Below are positions 36,955 through 48,700 of a stretch of DNA of 64,000 nt, piece after piece. Origin of the DNA: Madurella fahalii (taxonomy: Eukaryota; Ascomycota; Sordariomycetes; Sordariales); NCBI GenBank assembly GCA_029876055.1, contig CM056874.1, forward strand, positions 3,286,001-3,350,000, given 5' to 3'. The notes beneath the pieces were generated by a model. That model was given only the letters and a program-made list of their open reading frames with translations, did no database searches and was not told the origin of the DNA. Numbering within the stretch: the first letter of the stretch is position 1; every line of letters starts with the position of its first letter. A program made the position numbers and the translations under genes.

Positions 36955-37466
36955 TCATGCAGCGGCCTTGATCTTGGCCAGAGCCTTGCGCTCCTCGAAC
37001 CGCCTCTGCTTCTTCAACCGCATAACCTTGAACCGGTCGAAATCGGTAAGCGACTGGCGGCGTTCCTGCTGGAGCTGCTTCTTCGCCCAGTTGCCCTCAT
37101 GCCACTTCGCGTCGACACCGGCAGCCTCCCACGCCTTCTTGACGGCACCCGTCCGCGCGCCACGGGGCAGCTTCTCGATCACAATCGGTGTGAGGAGGGT
37201 CTTGGCCAGCTGAACGGGGCCACGGGGAGTCGCGAGCTTGTCGTCTGAGGAGGGGCCGTCGACGAGAGCCTGGTTTGCGATTTAGTCTCTTTCCCATTCA
37301 CACGCAACATCCATTGGCCCCCCGGTCTCGGCGGCGGTCCGTCTTAACGTACACGCTTGTGGTCGATGATCTCGACAATAGCAGCGAGGCTGCCGCTCTC
37401 GAGCTTCAGCACACGGCCGACCTCGACGCGACGCCACGAAGTCGCTCCGATGTTGATCTCTGCCAT
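36955..37466 (-). CDS. RPL14: 60S ribosomal protein eL14
   Basis: Exons are complement(join(36955..37269,37353..37466)), 142 residues. Exon 1 encodes the KOW/SH3-like N-terminal region MAEINIGATSWRRVEVGRVL through IVEIIDHKR. Exon 2 carries VDGPSSDD, PRGPVQLAKTLLTPIVIEKL and the basic tail LKKQRRFEERKALAKIKAAA. The donor is GTACGT and the acceptor ACCAG. It is a structural protein of the large subunit. The gene faces away from the acetyltransferase gene at 38514. Confidence 0.95.
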
Positions 37467-38513
37467 TTTGTCGACTTTCTGAAGGCGGTCGGCGGTGTTA
37501 GCGATCGGGGCCCAGCAAGGTACTTATGAAAAGTTGAAATTGTGCGAGACGTGCAAATAGAGGAAAGGCAATCGGGAGTCTATAATTCCATGCAGGGAGG
37601 AAGGATGTATCGTACGTACCTTTGATGCTGTACCAAGGCCGTCAAAGAATCCGAGTCGCTGCCGCTCGCCGATATCCAGACCAATTTTGTGCGCGTGTTG
37701 GTAATTGGCAGGGCTCGTCGAAAATTTGCGGAACCGTTTGGTGCCGATTCCGACAAGCCCCCGGCGCACCAGCCACATGCGGGGGCAATGCTGCCTTAAC
37801 TATGTGGCTCAATATACTAAGTGGCCCACTCTTCTCTGACGTGTTATTCCACTTTCCGTTCCAAAACCAACAGACTCTTTTGGCTCTGCAGTCTCTCGGT
37901 GACATGTGACATGGATACTAGGCCTCTCCCATGAGACCGAACAAATCAAGGTGGTGCAACCGAGAGCAGGATTTCTTAGTTATCAAGCGCTGTCGAGCGC
38001 GACTAGACACCACAATTGTTTTCCAGATCCAAGGTGGCCAGGATGGTGGAGGCTGACGCTTACGTCCCAGTAGCGCAATGTCTTCAACTTCATCCACCAA
38101 CCATTTTATCGTTCTCTCTAGGCATCTTGGTGTTTCAAGACGAGGAATTGCTATGTGGTGTTCCACAACCTGATCTGTAGGAACAGCCCAAATGTGTGTC
38201 AGTGTTCTACGTCAAAGCGACCTCGATGTAGCTAGTGTAAACCGAGCTAAACTTAACCCTTCCGGGAGTGTGATAGACTGCAGCGCTTCGGTTCCTGCAT
38301 CCTCAAAGGCGGTTTGAATTTGCACAGACTCGGTTCCTCAAATAAGGTCTGGCACCTGAGTATCCACTTTTGTACCTTTCCTCATCCCTCTGCGCCGGTC
38401 GACCCCACCACATTTCCACTTCGCTAGCTCCAAAGCTCCTAATAAGAGAGATCGGCGGGTGACAGACATCAGACGAGGAGACATCGGACGAGGAGGCACC
38501 CTCTATTGCCGTG
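37467..38513. other. Divergent promoter region
   Basis: About 1 kb between eL14 (-) and the acetyltransferase (+). An 82-codon minus-strand frame at 37918-38166 has no recognisable features. It is probably regulatory DNA and leaders. Confidence 0.5.
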
Positions 38514-39743
38514 ATGGCTCAACCATTGGGCCTCACGTCGTCCGACGTGGTCTTTAGCGAGGCCACGCCCGAACAGCGGCAACTCACTTGGGAACTCAAT
38601 GGCGAAGCATGGGCCGCACCAATGTCTCTAGACGACTATGTCAGGCGGGAACAGCATCTTGCACAGCAGGAACTCAACCGAGACGGCGGCTGCCGTTATT
38701 GGGTGCTCTACCTCAAAGGCTATCCTCGCCAAATTATCGCTAGTTGCGAGGCCACTCGCAAGCCGGCGTTGATCTCGAACGGCCATGGCGGGCCTGCGCG
38801 GGACGGCTACGGCTACGCCGTCACCAATGTCTATACTAATCCGACCTGGCGGCGACAAGGTATGGCCGCCTTCCTTTTACACCGGGTACAAGAGCAGATA
38901 GACGCCGACAGCGACTTCAGCGTGCTGTACAGCGACAGCGGGAGGAATTACTACGCCAACCTCGGGTGGCCGGCGGTCCCCAGCCGGCAGGCAACACTCA
39001 CCCTTCTCGCTCCCCCCTCGCCTTCTCAGAATCAGAGCCCAAACCAAACCCCCGCCTCGCCAACACACAACAACACCATCATTGCCTTCACGCCCAGCAA
39101 CCCCTCCCGCACACGTCCCCTCCAACCAGACGACCTCCGCGACCTCTGCGAGCTCGATGAGCTCTACCTCAACACCCGCTTCGACTCGCTCCTCCCGGCG
39201 GACAAGAAGGTGCATGTGGCCTTCCTCCCCACCCACGCCTCGATATCCTGGCACCTCGCGCGGTCCGCCTTCGACGCCCGCAAGCTGTTCCCCGCCGACC
39301 GGGCGGGGCCCGCGCCCCTCAACGCGGGCGCCATCACCGCCTCGGGCCGGGCGTGGATCTACTGGGCGCACGACTGGCGCGCCGAGCGGCTGCGGGTGCT
39401 GCGCATCGCGAGGGCGGCCGTGGCGGACGGGCTGGGCGCCGCGGAGGAGGAGGAGGAGAGGCTGCGCGACGTGGGCGCGCTGCTGGAGGCCGCGCTGGCC
39501 GAGGCGGCGAGGTGCGGGCTGGCAAAGGGCGTGGTGGTCTGGAATCCCGACGAGGCAGTCACGCTGGGGTGTAAGGCGGTGGGGAATGCGTTTGCCGGCA
39601 GCGGCGCTGCGCGCGGCGAGGGCGTCGAGGTCAAGGTGGTGTTCAATGAGAGGCTGGACGGGGGGATTCCGAGTTTGAGGTGGAAAGGTGGGAAGGGGGA
39701 GGCAGTGGTGTGGGAGGAGCATTATGGGTATTGCTGGTGCTGA
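38514..39743 (+). CDS. GNAT-fold N-acetyltransferase, Lyc1-like
   Basis: Intronless, 409 residues, from ATG 38514. The N-terminal GNAT domain has VVFSEATPEQRQLTWELNGEAW at the start, the YAVTNVYTNPTWRRQGMAAF acetyl-CoA loop (R-R-Q-G-M-A in place of Q/RxxGxG/A) and FSVLYSDSGRNYYANLGW, a pattern typical of the fungal lysine-acetyltransferase Lyc1 family. A Ser/Pro/Asn-rich insert follows (about residues 165-200), then a C-terminal domain containing LCELDELYLNTRFDSL and AWIYWAHDW. Local GC is very high in the last 400 bp, so several antisense frames are open there. A role in N-epsilon-lysine acetylation is inferred from family resemblance only. Confidence 0.78.
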   Translation: MAQPLGLTSSDVVFSEATPEQRQLTWELNGEAWAAPMSLDDYVRREQHLAQQELNRDGGCRYWVLYLKGYPRQIIASCEATRKPALISNGHGGPARDGYGYAVTNVYTNPTWRRQGMAAFLLHRVQEQIDADSDFSVLYSDSGRNYYANLGWPAVPSRQATLTLLAPPSPSQNQSPNQTPASPTHNNTIIAFTPSNPSRTRPLQPDDLRDLCELDELYLNTRFDSLLPADKKVHVAFLPTHASISWHLARSAFDARKLFPADRAGPAPLNAGAITASGRAWIYWAHDWRAERLRVLRIARAAVADGLGAAEEEEERLRDVGALLEAALAEAARCGLAKGVVVWNPDEAVTLGCKAVGNAFAGSGAARGEGVEVKVVFNERLDGGIPSLRWKGGKGEAVVWEEHYGYCWC

Positions 39744-40505
39744 GGATCTGGGGTTAGGAGTTGGGAGGCTTCTGGTTTTGCTGATGCTGCTTAATTACAT
39801 CTTTGCCGGGACTGCATGGTTCAGAGGAGTCTGGGTCTGGTCGGTGCTGGGAACGCTGGATGGTTATCCGTCTCAACGGAAAAACACGGTCAACTGGCAC
39901 GGTCTGGTTCGATGATTCCCCCATAGTCCACCGCTAACGGCCACACGACCGTGTCCGCCGCCATAATGTCAAACTCGAACTTTGCTTATCTCGTACATCA
40001 ACCTTGGCTTGAACCACATGACTTGACAATCGAGTGGTTTGGCTCGTTGATCTCGGGGATGCTTGCTAACATAGATTGATCGTATCGACTGCTCCCGTTA
40101 AAGCATAATGAAGTGGCTATCATGCGGCGAGGAGGTTGTTAGGAACTTACGTTGCTCGCAACCCATTACACTGAGTAGCGCGAGCATATCATTGCTGTTC
40201 GTTGGATCCGTTCAGGCGCTAGGGAAATATGTGGGGCTGCTCCTGGGCGGGAATTAGCGAGTGGAGTCTCTAAGGCCCATGTCCATCCATGTGCATGGAG
40301 CTAACCTCGAGTGCGCACCAATCAGCTGGCCCTTCTCATTCCGTGTTTCAACCAGGGCCAGTATCGTGACAACCGACAACGGCAAAAATCATCTCCCTTT
40401 CAAACTTTCGTCCTCCGCTCATCCCCGGCCATGGTTGACTGCCGGTAGCCTTGAAGAGGTTGTGATATTGGCGCTAATGGGAAGTTCGCCAAGAGCCGAA
40501 AGAAA
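39744..40505. other. Intergenic, promoter of the phosphodiesterase gene
   Basis: This 762-bp spacer has no recognisable gene. Confidence 0.5.
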
Positions 40506-42836
40506 ATGCCCCTCCAGCCGCTGAAGACGACCGCTGTAAGCGGCCGAGACCCCTCGCTCCTCTCCCCGTCCGATTACGACGGCGATGCGGTATCCATCCG
40601 CAGCGATCAGGATACGGATAGCGATGATGACGAACGCCAGCTGCGCGCCCGGAACAGCCGCGAGCTTCGGGCGCACGACAGGCTTGTATTGATGGAGGAG
40701 GAAGAGCTGGATCAGCTGGTGACCGAAACGCGGAGGAGGCAGGAGCGGGAGCGGAGGGGATCTGGGCTGCCGATACCGAATCCGTTGAAGTTGCTATCCA
40801 GGAGGCTGAGCGATTCATCCATGCCAAGATCGAGAAGTCCGTCTACCCAACCGGCCGAGTCGGTCGAGGACCTTGTCTTGGAGAAGAGGAGGGCGAGGAG
40901 GACGAGGAGAGAGGCAAAGAGAGAGAGACTTCTGGCAGATGCGCAACACGGTGAAGATGGCGAGCTAATGTACGAGATGGAGGAGGGCGGTATGAAGGAC
41001 GGCAGCTCGACTGGCGAGAGTAGCGACCGAGAAGACAGCGACGAAATCGACAGAAAGAACTTGCTTCATCATGCCGAAGCCAAGGAGAAACGGAGCCGTG
41101 GCTGGTGCCGCTGGCTGCTGTTCTACGCAATAACCGCTGTCGCCTTCGCGATTCTCGTTTTGGTCGCCTGGAAGCTTTCGATTGAGCGGAGGAGTTCACG
41201 ACACAGCCAGAAGCTAGTCAGCAACGGCACCGCTATGTTCGCGCCCACCACCATTCTTATCAGTTTGGACGGCTTCCGCGCGGACTTCGTTAACAGGGGC
41301 CTAACGCCGAGACTCAACGCGTTTATTAAGGAGGGCGTATCGCCCCTCTACATGCTGCCCTCATTTCCCAGCGTCACATTCCCCAACCACTACACACTCG
41401 CAACCGGACTGTATCCGGAGTCGCACGGCGTTGTAGGCAACACTTTCTGGGACCCTACCTTGGGAGAAGAGTTCTACTACACGGATCCCGCGCGGAGCAT
41501 GGACCCCAAGTGGTGGATGGGAGAACCGTTCTGGGTCACGGCGCAAAAGCAAGGGCTGAAGACTGCCATACACATGTGGCCGGGCAGCGAGGCGAACATC
41601 CTTGGGACCAGCCCTACGTACATGGACAGGTACAACGGGAAGGAAAGACTTTCGAGAAAAGTCGAGAGGATCTTCGATTTCTTGGATATGCCCGACGCCG
41701 ACAGGCCGCAAATCGTCGCTGCGTATGTGCCGAACGTTGACGGAGATGGGCACAAATATGGGCCGAACAGCACCGAAATCAGATCTACCATCGAAAAGGT
41801 GGATCAGATGCTTGATGACATTTTCAAGGGCTTGGAAGCGCGGCACCTGGCCGACATTGTGAATGTCATTGTGGTTTCCGACCACGGCATGGCAACTACC
41901 GACATCTCCCGGCTCGTCCAGCTTGAAGACATTGTGGATACCAGCAAGATCGAACATACGGATGGTTGGCCTCTGATCGGGCTGAGACCTAAGAACCCGG
42001 ATGACCTCGAGGACATTTATCGCGAGGTGATTCAGAACACCAAGACGAACCCCAATCTCGACGTGTACCTCCGTGATGTCGATATGCCCGAGAGGTATCA
42101 TTTTTCGCGCAATGAGCGGATTGCCCCGTTGTGGATTGTGCCAAAAACCGGCTGGGCACTTGTCAAGATGGACGAGATGAACTTGAAAGAAGCGCAGGCC
42201 AAAGGTGCCGTCTATCACCCCAGAGGCCTTCACGGTTATGATCATGAGCACCCCTTGATGAGGGCTATCTTCGTCGCCCGAGGCCCAGCTTTTCCTCACC
42301 AGCCCAACAGCCGGATCGATGTGTTCCGTAAGTGCCATCACCATCCCCACGTGTGCGCCGCGCTGACGATGATAGAAAACATCGAGGTTTACAACATGCT
42401 GTGCGATTCCGTCGGAATTGCTCCAGCCCCGAACAATGGAACACTTCGGCTCCCCTTGACGCCGGTAGGGCTGCACGATAGCCAGGGCACCGGCTTAGAC
42501 ACACCGGCGGACCCAGTAGAAGCTATTCCCGCGTCGACCTCGGCTACGCCAAAGCCAACCAAATCTATCCTAGTCAATCCTATCTCCACGACTAACGCCG
42601 CTACAAATCCGACAAAATCCATTGGGTTTGACAAGCCCGCGCCGCAGCCTACTGAACATCCCTCAGGTGCCGACAGCGATAGCGACAGCGACGATGATGG
42701 GGGCGACAAGTCTACCGTGGACAAGATTGAGTCATCTGTCAAGGACTTTTGGGACTGGTTTACTGGCAAGATCAGCCACTGGTGGGATAAAGTCAAGGGC
42801 CACGATGATGATAATAAGGGCAGCTCTTCAGAGTAG
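40506..42836 (+). CDS. Membrane nucleotide pyrophosphatase/phosphodiesterase (Npp1/Npp2-like)
   Basis: Exons are join(40506..42327,42376..42836), 760 residues. The cytosolic N-terminus (about 200 residues) is Asp/Glu/Arg/Ser-rich. One signal-anchor helix follows (about 202-224, LLFYAITAVAFAILVLVAW), giving type II topology with the catalytic domain in the lumen, vacuole or outside. Alkaline-phosphatase-superfamily metal ligands are present: Asp255 in ISLDGFR, nucleophile Thr291 in FPSVTFPNHYTL, Asp459-His460 in VSDHGM and His576 in LHGYDHEHPLM. The tail is Ser/Thr/Pro-rich with an acidic DSDSDSDDD run and an amphipathic, Trp-rich end. It hydrolyses nucleotide phosphodiester/pyrophosphate bonds, releasing NMP. 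The 48-nt intron is divisible by three and stop-free, so retention would add 16 residues. Confidence 0.9.
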   Translation: MPLQPLKTTAVSGRDPSLLSPSDYDGDAVSIRSDQDTDSDDDERQLRARNSRELRAHDRLVLMEEEELDQLVTETRRRQERERRGSGLPIPNPLKLLSRRLSDSSMPRSRSPSTQPAESVEDLVLEKRRARRTRREAKRERLLADAQHGEDGELMYEMEEGGMKDGSSTGESSDREDSDEIDRKNLLHHAEAKEKRSRGWCRWLLFYAITAVAFAILVLVAWKLSIERRSSRHSQKLVSNGTAMFAPTTILISLDGFRADFVNRGLTPRLNAFIKEGVSPLYMLPSFPSVTFPNHYTLATGLYPESHGVVGNTFWDPTLGEEFYYTDPARSMDPKWWMGEPFWVTAQKQGLKTAIHMWPGSEANILGTSPTYMDRYNGKERLSRKVERIFDFLDMPDADRPQIVAAYVPNVDGDGHKYGPNSTEIRSTIEKVDQMLDDIFKGLEARHLADIVNVIVVSDHGMATTDISRLVQLEDIVDTSKIEHTDGWPLIGLRPKNPDDLEDIYREVIQNTKTNPNLDVYLRDVDMPERYHFSRNERIAPLWIVPKTGWALVKMDEMNLKEAQAKGAVYHPRGLHGYDHEHPLMRAIFVARGPAFPHQPNSRIDVFRKCHHHPHVCAALTMIENIEVYNMLCDSVGIAPAPNNGTLRLPLTPVGLHDSQGTGLDTPADPVEAIPASTSATPKPTKSILVNPISTTNAATNPTKSIGFDKPAPQPTEHPSGADSDSDSDDDGGDKSTVDKIESSVKDFWDWFTGKISHWWDKVKGHDDDNKGSSSE

Positions 42837-45704
42837 TCATTATATTATCCTCAGCCTCTGAATTTGACACCAGCCTTGTCTAGGGGAGGCGTGTTGGTTG
42901 ATGATGATTGGTGTCTTTATCACGGGTGGTATGGGGCGTTTGGCACTCGTATAGGTTCTGGTGGGGAAGGCGTTATTAGGGCTGCCTTCGAAAGCCTCGG
43001 TATCTGTGTGCACCTTTATTGGCCTCTTCTTTGCATCAATGACTGCATTTTCCATTGCATTTTCTTTATTAGACTTAAGTTACTCATCAATGTCACCTCA
43101 AGTTATTCCAGTTGAAACTAATCGTCGTTAAAGAAAAGGCTCCAAGCACCAAAGAGAGAAAGCACGATGCCCATGCCACTCCTTTCGCAATCTTCCTTCA
43201 AGTCTCCTGTGGGGCATTCCTGTCTTATTTGCATCTTACCGTACTAATGCTGTCACAAGAACATTGTGCGCGCGATGGAGGCGGGAACGGGGCCCAAGAA
43301 CTTGCAGATTGGCCTACGCTAATACTCGATGTTCTGGCCGATCCTAATTTATTACACGGGAAATAGAGCCCTTTTAATCGTGATGGCAACCTGAATGACA
43401 ATGACTTACTTCTAAAAAACTCTCACCTAGATCATAGGGAGTGCTCCTCACATAGGTATTTGAGTAGCAGATTTTATATGTGGTTCGAGCAATGTGGTGT
43501 GTGCCGCCTCTCTGACTGCGTTATTGTAACATTAATCCAAGGTAACGATGGGCAGTCTCTAGTGCTTAGCAGTTCCGTCTGGGGGCATCCGTTCAAAGTG
43601 AGACCTGATCACAGATCTCGATGCCAGACCTACTGTGTGCTGCATTTTTGGGGATCACGAAACTGTAGGCTGCTGTCAGAATTAAGTTGGAGCGCGGCCC
43701 AGAGCGCCCACCGATTTAGCGGTGGTGTCCTGAGCATCCCTACTGAATCTTTCTTGGCCGAGGCTTAGGGTATTTGCAAAGCCGTTCGTCCACTGAATGG
43801 TTGGGTATCCATCCTGGCCCCTTCGGGCACCCTCCATGTAAGATACCAACTTCCCAGTAAGGTACGTCCTTAGTGCAGACGAAAGATTTTGGACTTTCTC
43901 GCCCGCAAAAGTTTCTGACAGTCTCGAATCGACTTTTGAGCCTGTTCTACCGGTCCTCCCTTTATGCGCTTCTGGATTACGTCGATTGGCGTAGGAAACA
44001 TCGCATGCCTTGCCCAGGCTTTGAGGATGTGCTTTCCTATAGGTACAGAACCTGCCATAACTAGCCTCAAGCAACTGATCAATGCAACTACGCAACTGAA
44101 TTTGGGCGAGTTAGCTATAAAAGCCCTGCTTGTGCTCGTAAAATTGTCCTAGGTAAGTTGAGTAGCCATCATCGAGAACAACAGTCACATTCCAGGCAGA
44201 AACTCGGTCAATGTGAAAGCTACGCCTATCGAGTGGTTGCCATCGGCTTGATACCCAAACACTCGGGGGTACAAATATACAGATTCGTTCACGGACGTGC
44301 ATCATAATGTCGATCTCGATTTTGCAGCTCCATTGTTGATGTCTTCGTTGGTCTTGCCATCTGGATCCGTGCAATCCATTGTGTCTCGTCTTCGAGTTCT
44401 AACACCCGAGCCATGTGATGGAGGTCGTTTGTCGGGTCCGGAAGCAGCTTACATGGGATGCCACTGCATGATTGATCTTGGAGGCCTACAATCAGAGCTC
44501 GGGCCAGTTGGCTCGCTTGACAAATCATGCACTCTTCGCCATGCGGGTGAATTATTGGAGTAGAGACCGGCGCCTTTCCAGGTCTTGCTCGGAGAAAGCC
44601 ATGCTGAGCCGACACCTGGAAATTATGTGGTGCAATGAAAGAGCACTGCGCGAGGAGGAGAGTGCACCATTGTTGCCTTGGGCAAAAATCAGAAGCCTGT
44701 TGTGGCGGCCTGTGCTCAGCCCCACGAGGATACCAACCCACCCACCTTATGACTTTGCCCCTTAGCATTTCCTTGGATTTGGTCCAAGAAAGGGAGTGAT
44801 AATCGGTACTTCTGGAACTCCCTACTTTGTCTCCCAGGTTGCGCATTTGCATTTTCCGATGGGCGATCACCCTGATGGTTGGGACAGGGATCTCAATTCC
44901 GATCTCCCGTCTTATTCTTATTTTCACTGAAGCCTCTTCTTTGGCCCTTGTGGTGCCACCGTGCACAATAGAGCCGAGGACCGAAGAATCATCCTCGGGG
45001 CAAACAAAACTGCGTTGGTACACCTTTAACGTATTGACGTCACTGGTAGAGCTCCCTTCGGCGCATTTGATATTAGAGTCGGTATAGAACCTGATGTGGC
45101 TAGGTACAGTAGAGTTACCCATAATACACAGTAGATTTAGCTGGCTGAGACTCATGTGGAGGCGAAAACCGGAGACGTGACGCGTGGGATACGCACCTCT
45201 CAGCCCTTTGCTCGGACGAGGCTGCGCATTCAGCTCTTTGAGTCGTGGGCCTCCCCTGCTCGTTGTTCCCCCTCCCAACAACTAGTGGGCCGTGTTTGAT
45301 GGCTGCCGACCTTGAACAACGCCGAACCTGCAGACAAAAGAAAAAATATACAAGGCAAGACAGTCATTGTCTGCAAAAGTTGGCCCGTTCAGTACCACGG
45401 TGGAGAGCACTGCAGCGAGCACTGCAGTAAGTACCGCAGTGAGCACCGCCCTGATTCACTCTCTACCGTAGCAACCCTGCGGACACTTCTGTGCGGTTGG
45501 TTCCCTGAACCGTGACTGCCTCTTCAATTCCAGCCATTCTTTCAGGCTACAGATATTGTGTCGACTCGCACACGGTGCAGCTGTCTTTTTCATTTTCGGC
45601 TCATTCTAGCGACGGTCCATTCTTGAACCGGCAACGCGGCCTGCTCTACATGCAGCCTTCCGCTACAAGTTGGACTACAGCGCGCTATGCAACCTTCCTA
45701 GGAA
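42837..45704. other. Gene-poor spacer
   Basis: The 2.9 kb contain no confident gene. The longest open frame (minus, 44289-45281) begins at a non-ATG codon and has no family signature. Confidence 0.5.
45405..45452. repeat. 12-bp tandem repeat, four copies
   Basis: Imperfect units of GAGCACTGCAGC / GAGCACTGCAGT / AAGTACCGCAGT / GAGCACCGCCCT lie about 250 bp upstream of the SNF2-RING start codon. Confidence 0.85.
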
Positions 45705-48700
45705 ATGGCCTCTGCGAGCAGAACTCCCTCAGCAGCCTCGATCGGCTTGCCTCCACCCATCAGCTCTCCCTCTTCCCTCATTGAGCAGCTCTCGGAAGAC
45801 CTACTTTTCCAGCGAGGTATCCTTGGCTCTCTGCTTGACCGTGATGACTCAGATTCCGCCGAAGAGGAAATAGAAGCCGTCAAAGCCCAAATCACCAACA
45901 TTAGGCGTCAGCTCGCCGAAGCTCGCGCAAAAGGTTCTTCCCACCACCCATCGTTAGCCACCACGACCTCATTTGATTAACGGAGAATTTGCAGTCCCAG
46001 TTACTCCAACAGCCGCTAGCATGAGCAATGCCGGCCGCGCCTATCCTGTTCAAGGTACGGATCAAGTATTGTCGACATGTCGTCCCCTTGGCAGACACCT
46101 GCGATGACCGGGATCGTACCGAGGCATCTCCAAAGCTGACCGCAACTAGGCAACCGACTGAACCACAGCATGTCAACGCCCTCGAGTATGGGGTCAACCC
46201 CCGGGAACGGAACCCCACTAGGTTTCGGGATTCCGTCGCGGAAGCGCTCGATTGGGAGTTCGCACCTCGATGTTGGCCATTCCAACGGGGAATCCAGCAA
46301 GTCGAGGCGGACTTCTCCGAGTCCAGGATCCGCTGCTTTACAGCCCGGCTCTGAGTATTTCGGTGATGATGACTTTCAGGGCTTCTCCGTCATTGACCTT
46401 ACTGGGTAGGTTTGATCCGCTTACCGCGCAGGCCAACTGGGAGCAGTCTGACTAAACACCGATCCAGGGACGATGACGATGAGTGGCGCTCAGCAGTCAG
46501 GCGTCAGAAAGAAGAAGAGGATCGCTTACGCCGTAGGAAAGCGGAAGCGGATAGGGACGCTGCCTTTGCAAGGCAGATCGCTGGGTACCCTCTGACGTCC
46601 ACAGACGGATACAATTCCGCCGAATTACCCCCGCCCGGTCAGAATAATGCCTTTGATCGAATTCTAGGCCGATCCACCCCGGCCTGGACGTCTGCTCAGA
46701 CGGGTCAACCCCGCGTCAAGCCAGAGCCCGGTACGATCTTGCCGGCGAGACCAGGCGCCTTTGTGCGACATAGCAATGAGGGACCCTCAACAGGGTCTTC
46801 CGGTATCAAGTCCGACCCGGAAGCTAGCCGATACAGAGTGCCCGGCGCCTGGGAAGACTCTGGTAGCGATGGTGAAGGATTTGCGTTCGGAGGCGGCCGG
46901 CGGACCATAGACGGCCCTTCCCGTCCCTCGCTACCTTCGCGCCCTTCTTTGCCTTCGCTGCCGTCGGCGTTAGGTGGTTTTGGGGCAAGCGACCCTTTCG
47001 GTTACTCGCCTAATGTTCCTGCGATTGAGTTGGCTCGACAGTCCTCAATGGCGCGTCAAGGGTCCCCTTTCTGTTCGGTGTCGTCCGTCTGGCCGCCAGT
47101 CGGTCCAATGGGTCACCCACTACAAACACTCGGCAATAACCCCGAACTTACGTTTGGGGCATACCCATCCTATGCGGGACAAAGCTCATCGAACGTTCTG
47201 TCGCAGGGTCCCGATCGACCGGGTTTCATTGATAATGGCAACTATTTTCAGGGGCCGGCCGCACCAACGGCTCTGCCTTCGCTTGCCGCAACTATCAATC
47301 GTGTCAATGGGTACGACTTCAATGCGCTGGTGGACGAGGACGGAAACCCCCTGAGTGATCGCCTCGTCAACTACCTGGATGATTACGTCAACGATCCCCG
47401 AAAGACCGAAGAGGATATTCAGCAGCTCTTGTCCAACATCCGTCCCGACATGGAAATTCCCGAGGAAGAACGTGGTGAAACCCCCGAGGCCATGAAGTAC
47501 CCCCTGTATGCGCACCAACAGCTCGCGCTCAAGTGGATGACAGATATGGAAGTGGGGTCCAACAAAGGCGGAATCTTGGCCGATGACATGGGCCTTGGCA
47601 AGACCATCTCTACTTTGGCATTGATGGTATCGCGGCCATCTTCTGATGACATCAAGGTATGATAATCTCCGATTTAAGTTCGGGAAATTTTCGAGGCATG
47701 ATTCTCACGTTGGTTGCAGACCAACCTTATCATCGGCCCTGTCGCCCTCATCAAGCAATGGGAACAGGAGGTGAAGAAGAAGCTGAAGGCATCCCACAAG
47801 ATGAGCGTCTTCCTTCTTCACCAAAAGAAGCGACCTTACTCTGAGCTGAAGAATTACTCTATCGTGTTAACCACCTACGGGTCGGTAGCCTCGGAATGGA
47901 GGCAATACAACAAACACGTCGAGCAGCGGAAGGCATCACCTCGATATAACGAGGAGGAGGACATGGAGCTTGCCAAGAAGTGTCCTTTGCTTCACCCACG
48001 AAGCAAGTTTTACCGTGTCATCCTCGACGAAGCTCGTAAGTACAACCACACCCGTTTCCCCATCTCTCCATTTCCCGGCCGCTTCTGGAGGCGAGGGATA
48101 AATAGATACCTCTCGAGACTGGCCGAATGGGGAGAAAGTAGATGACTGACCTTGTCGGGCAGAATGCATTAAAAACAAGGACACCCAGGGTTCTCGGGGG
48201 GCACACAAGATCAATGCTGTCTACCGATGGTGCCTTACCGGCACCCCGATGATGAACAACGTAGCAGAGCTGTATCCACTAATCCGCTTCCTGAGAATCA
48301 GGCCGTATTGTGAATTCAAGACGTTCCAGGAGGTATGAGAATCCTCCTCATTTTCAAGATCTGAAGCCGCGCTCTAACGAACATAAAGTCTTTCAAGACA
48401 CTTGGGCCGAGGAGCAGTTCATCGAGTTATTCCCGAGACAATGCCATGCGGAAACTGCAGGCTGTCTTGAAGGCGATCATGCTGAGGCGGATGAAGAGCT
48501 CAATGATCGATGGGAAGCCGATCTTGACGCTCCCTGAAAAGACGGAGAGCTCGGAATACGCTGTGTTCTCGGAGGACGAACAGCAGTATTACCGCGATGT
48601 TGAGTCAAAAACTCAGGTCCTGTTCAACAAATACTTGCGCGCGGGAACTGTCGGCAAGGATTACTCCAGCATCCTTGTCCTCCTGTTGCGGCTGCGGCAG

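Noticed and set aside
38877..39722. 281-codon minus-strand open frame
   Set aside because: Antisense to the GC-rich acetyltransferase gene.
41361..42476. 371-codon minus-strand open frame
   Set aside because: It lies antisense to the phosphodiesterase catalytic domain, whose active-site motifs are intact on the plus strand.
44289..45281. 330-codon minus-strand open frame in the spacer before the SNF2-RING gene
   Set aside because: It begins at a TTG, contains no family motif I recognise, and has no splice or start context. A chance or relic frame is more likely, though a translated search could overturn this.
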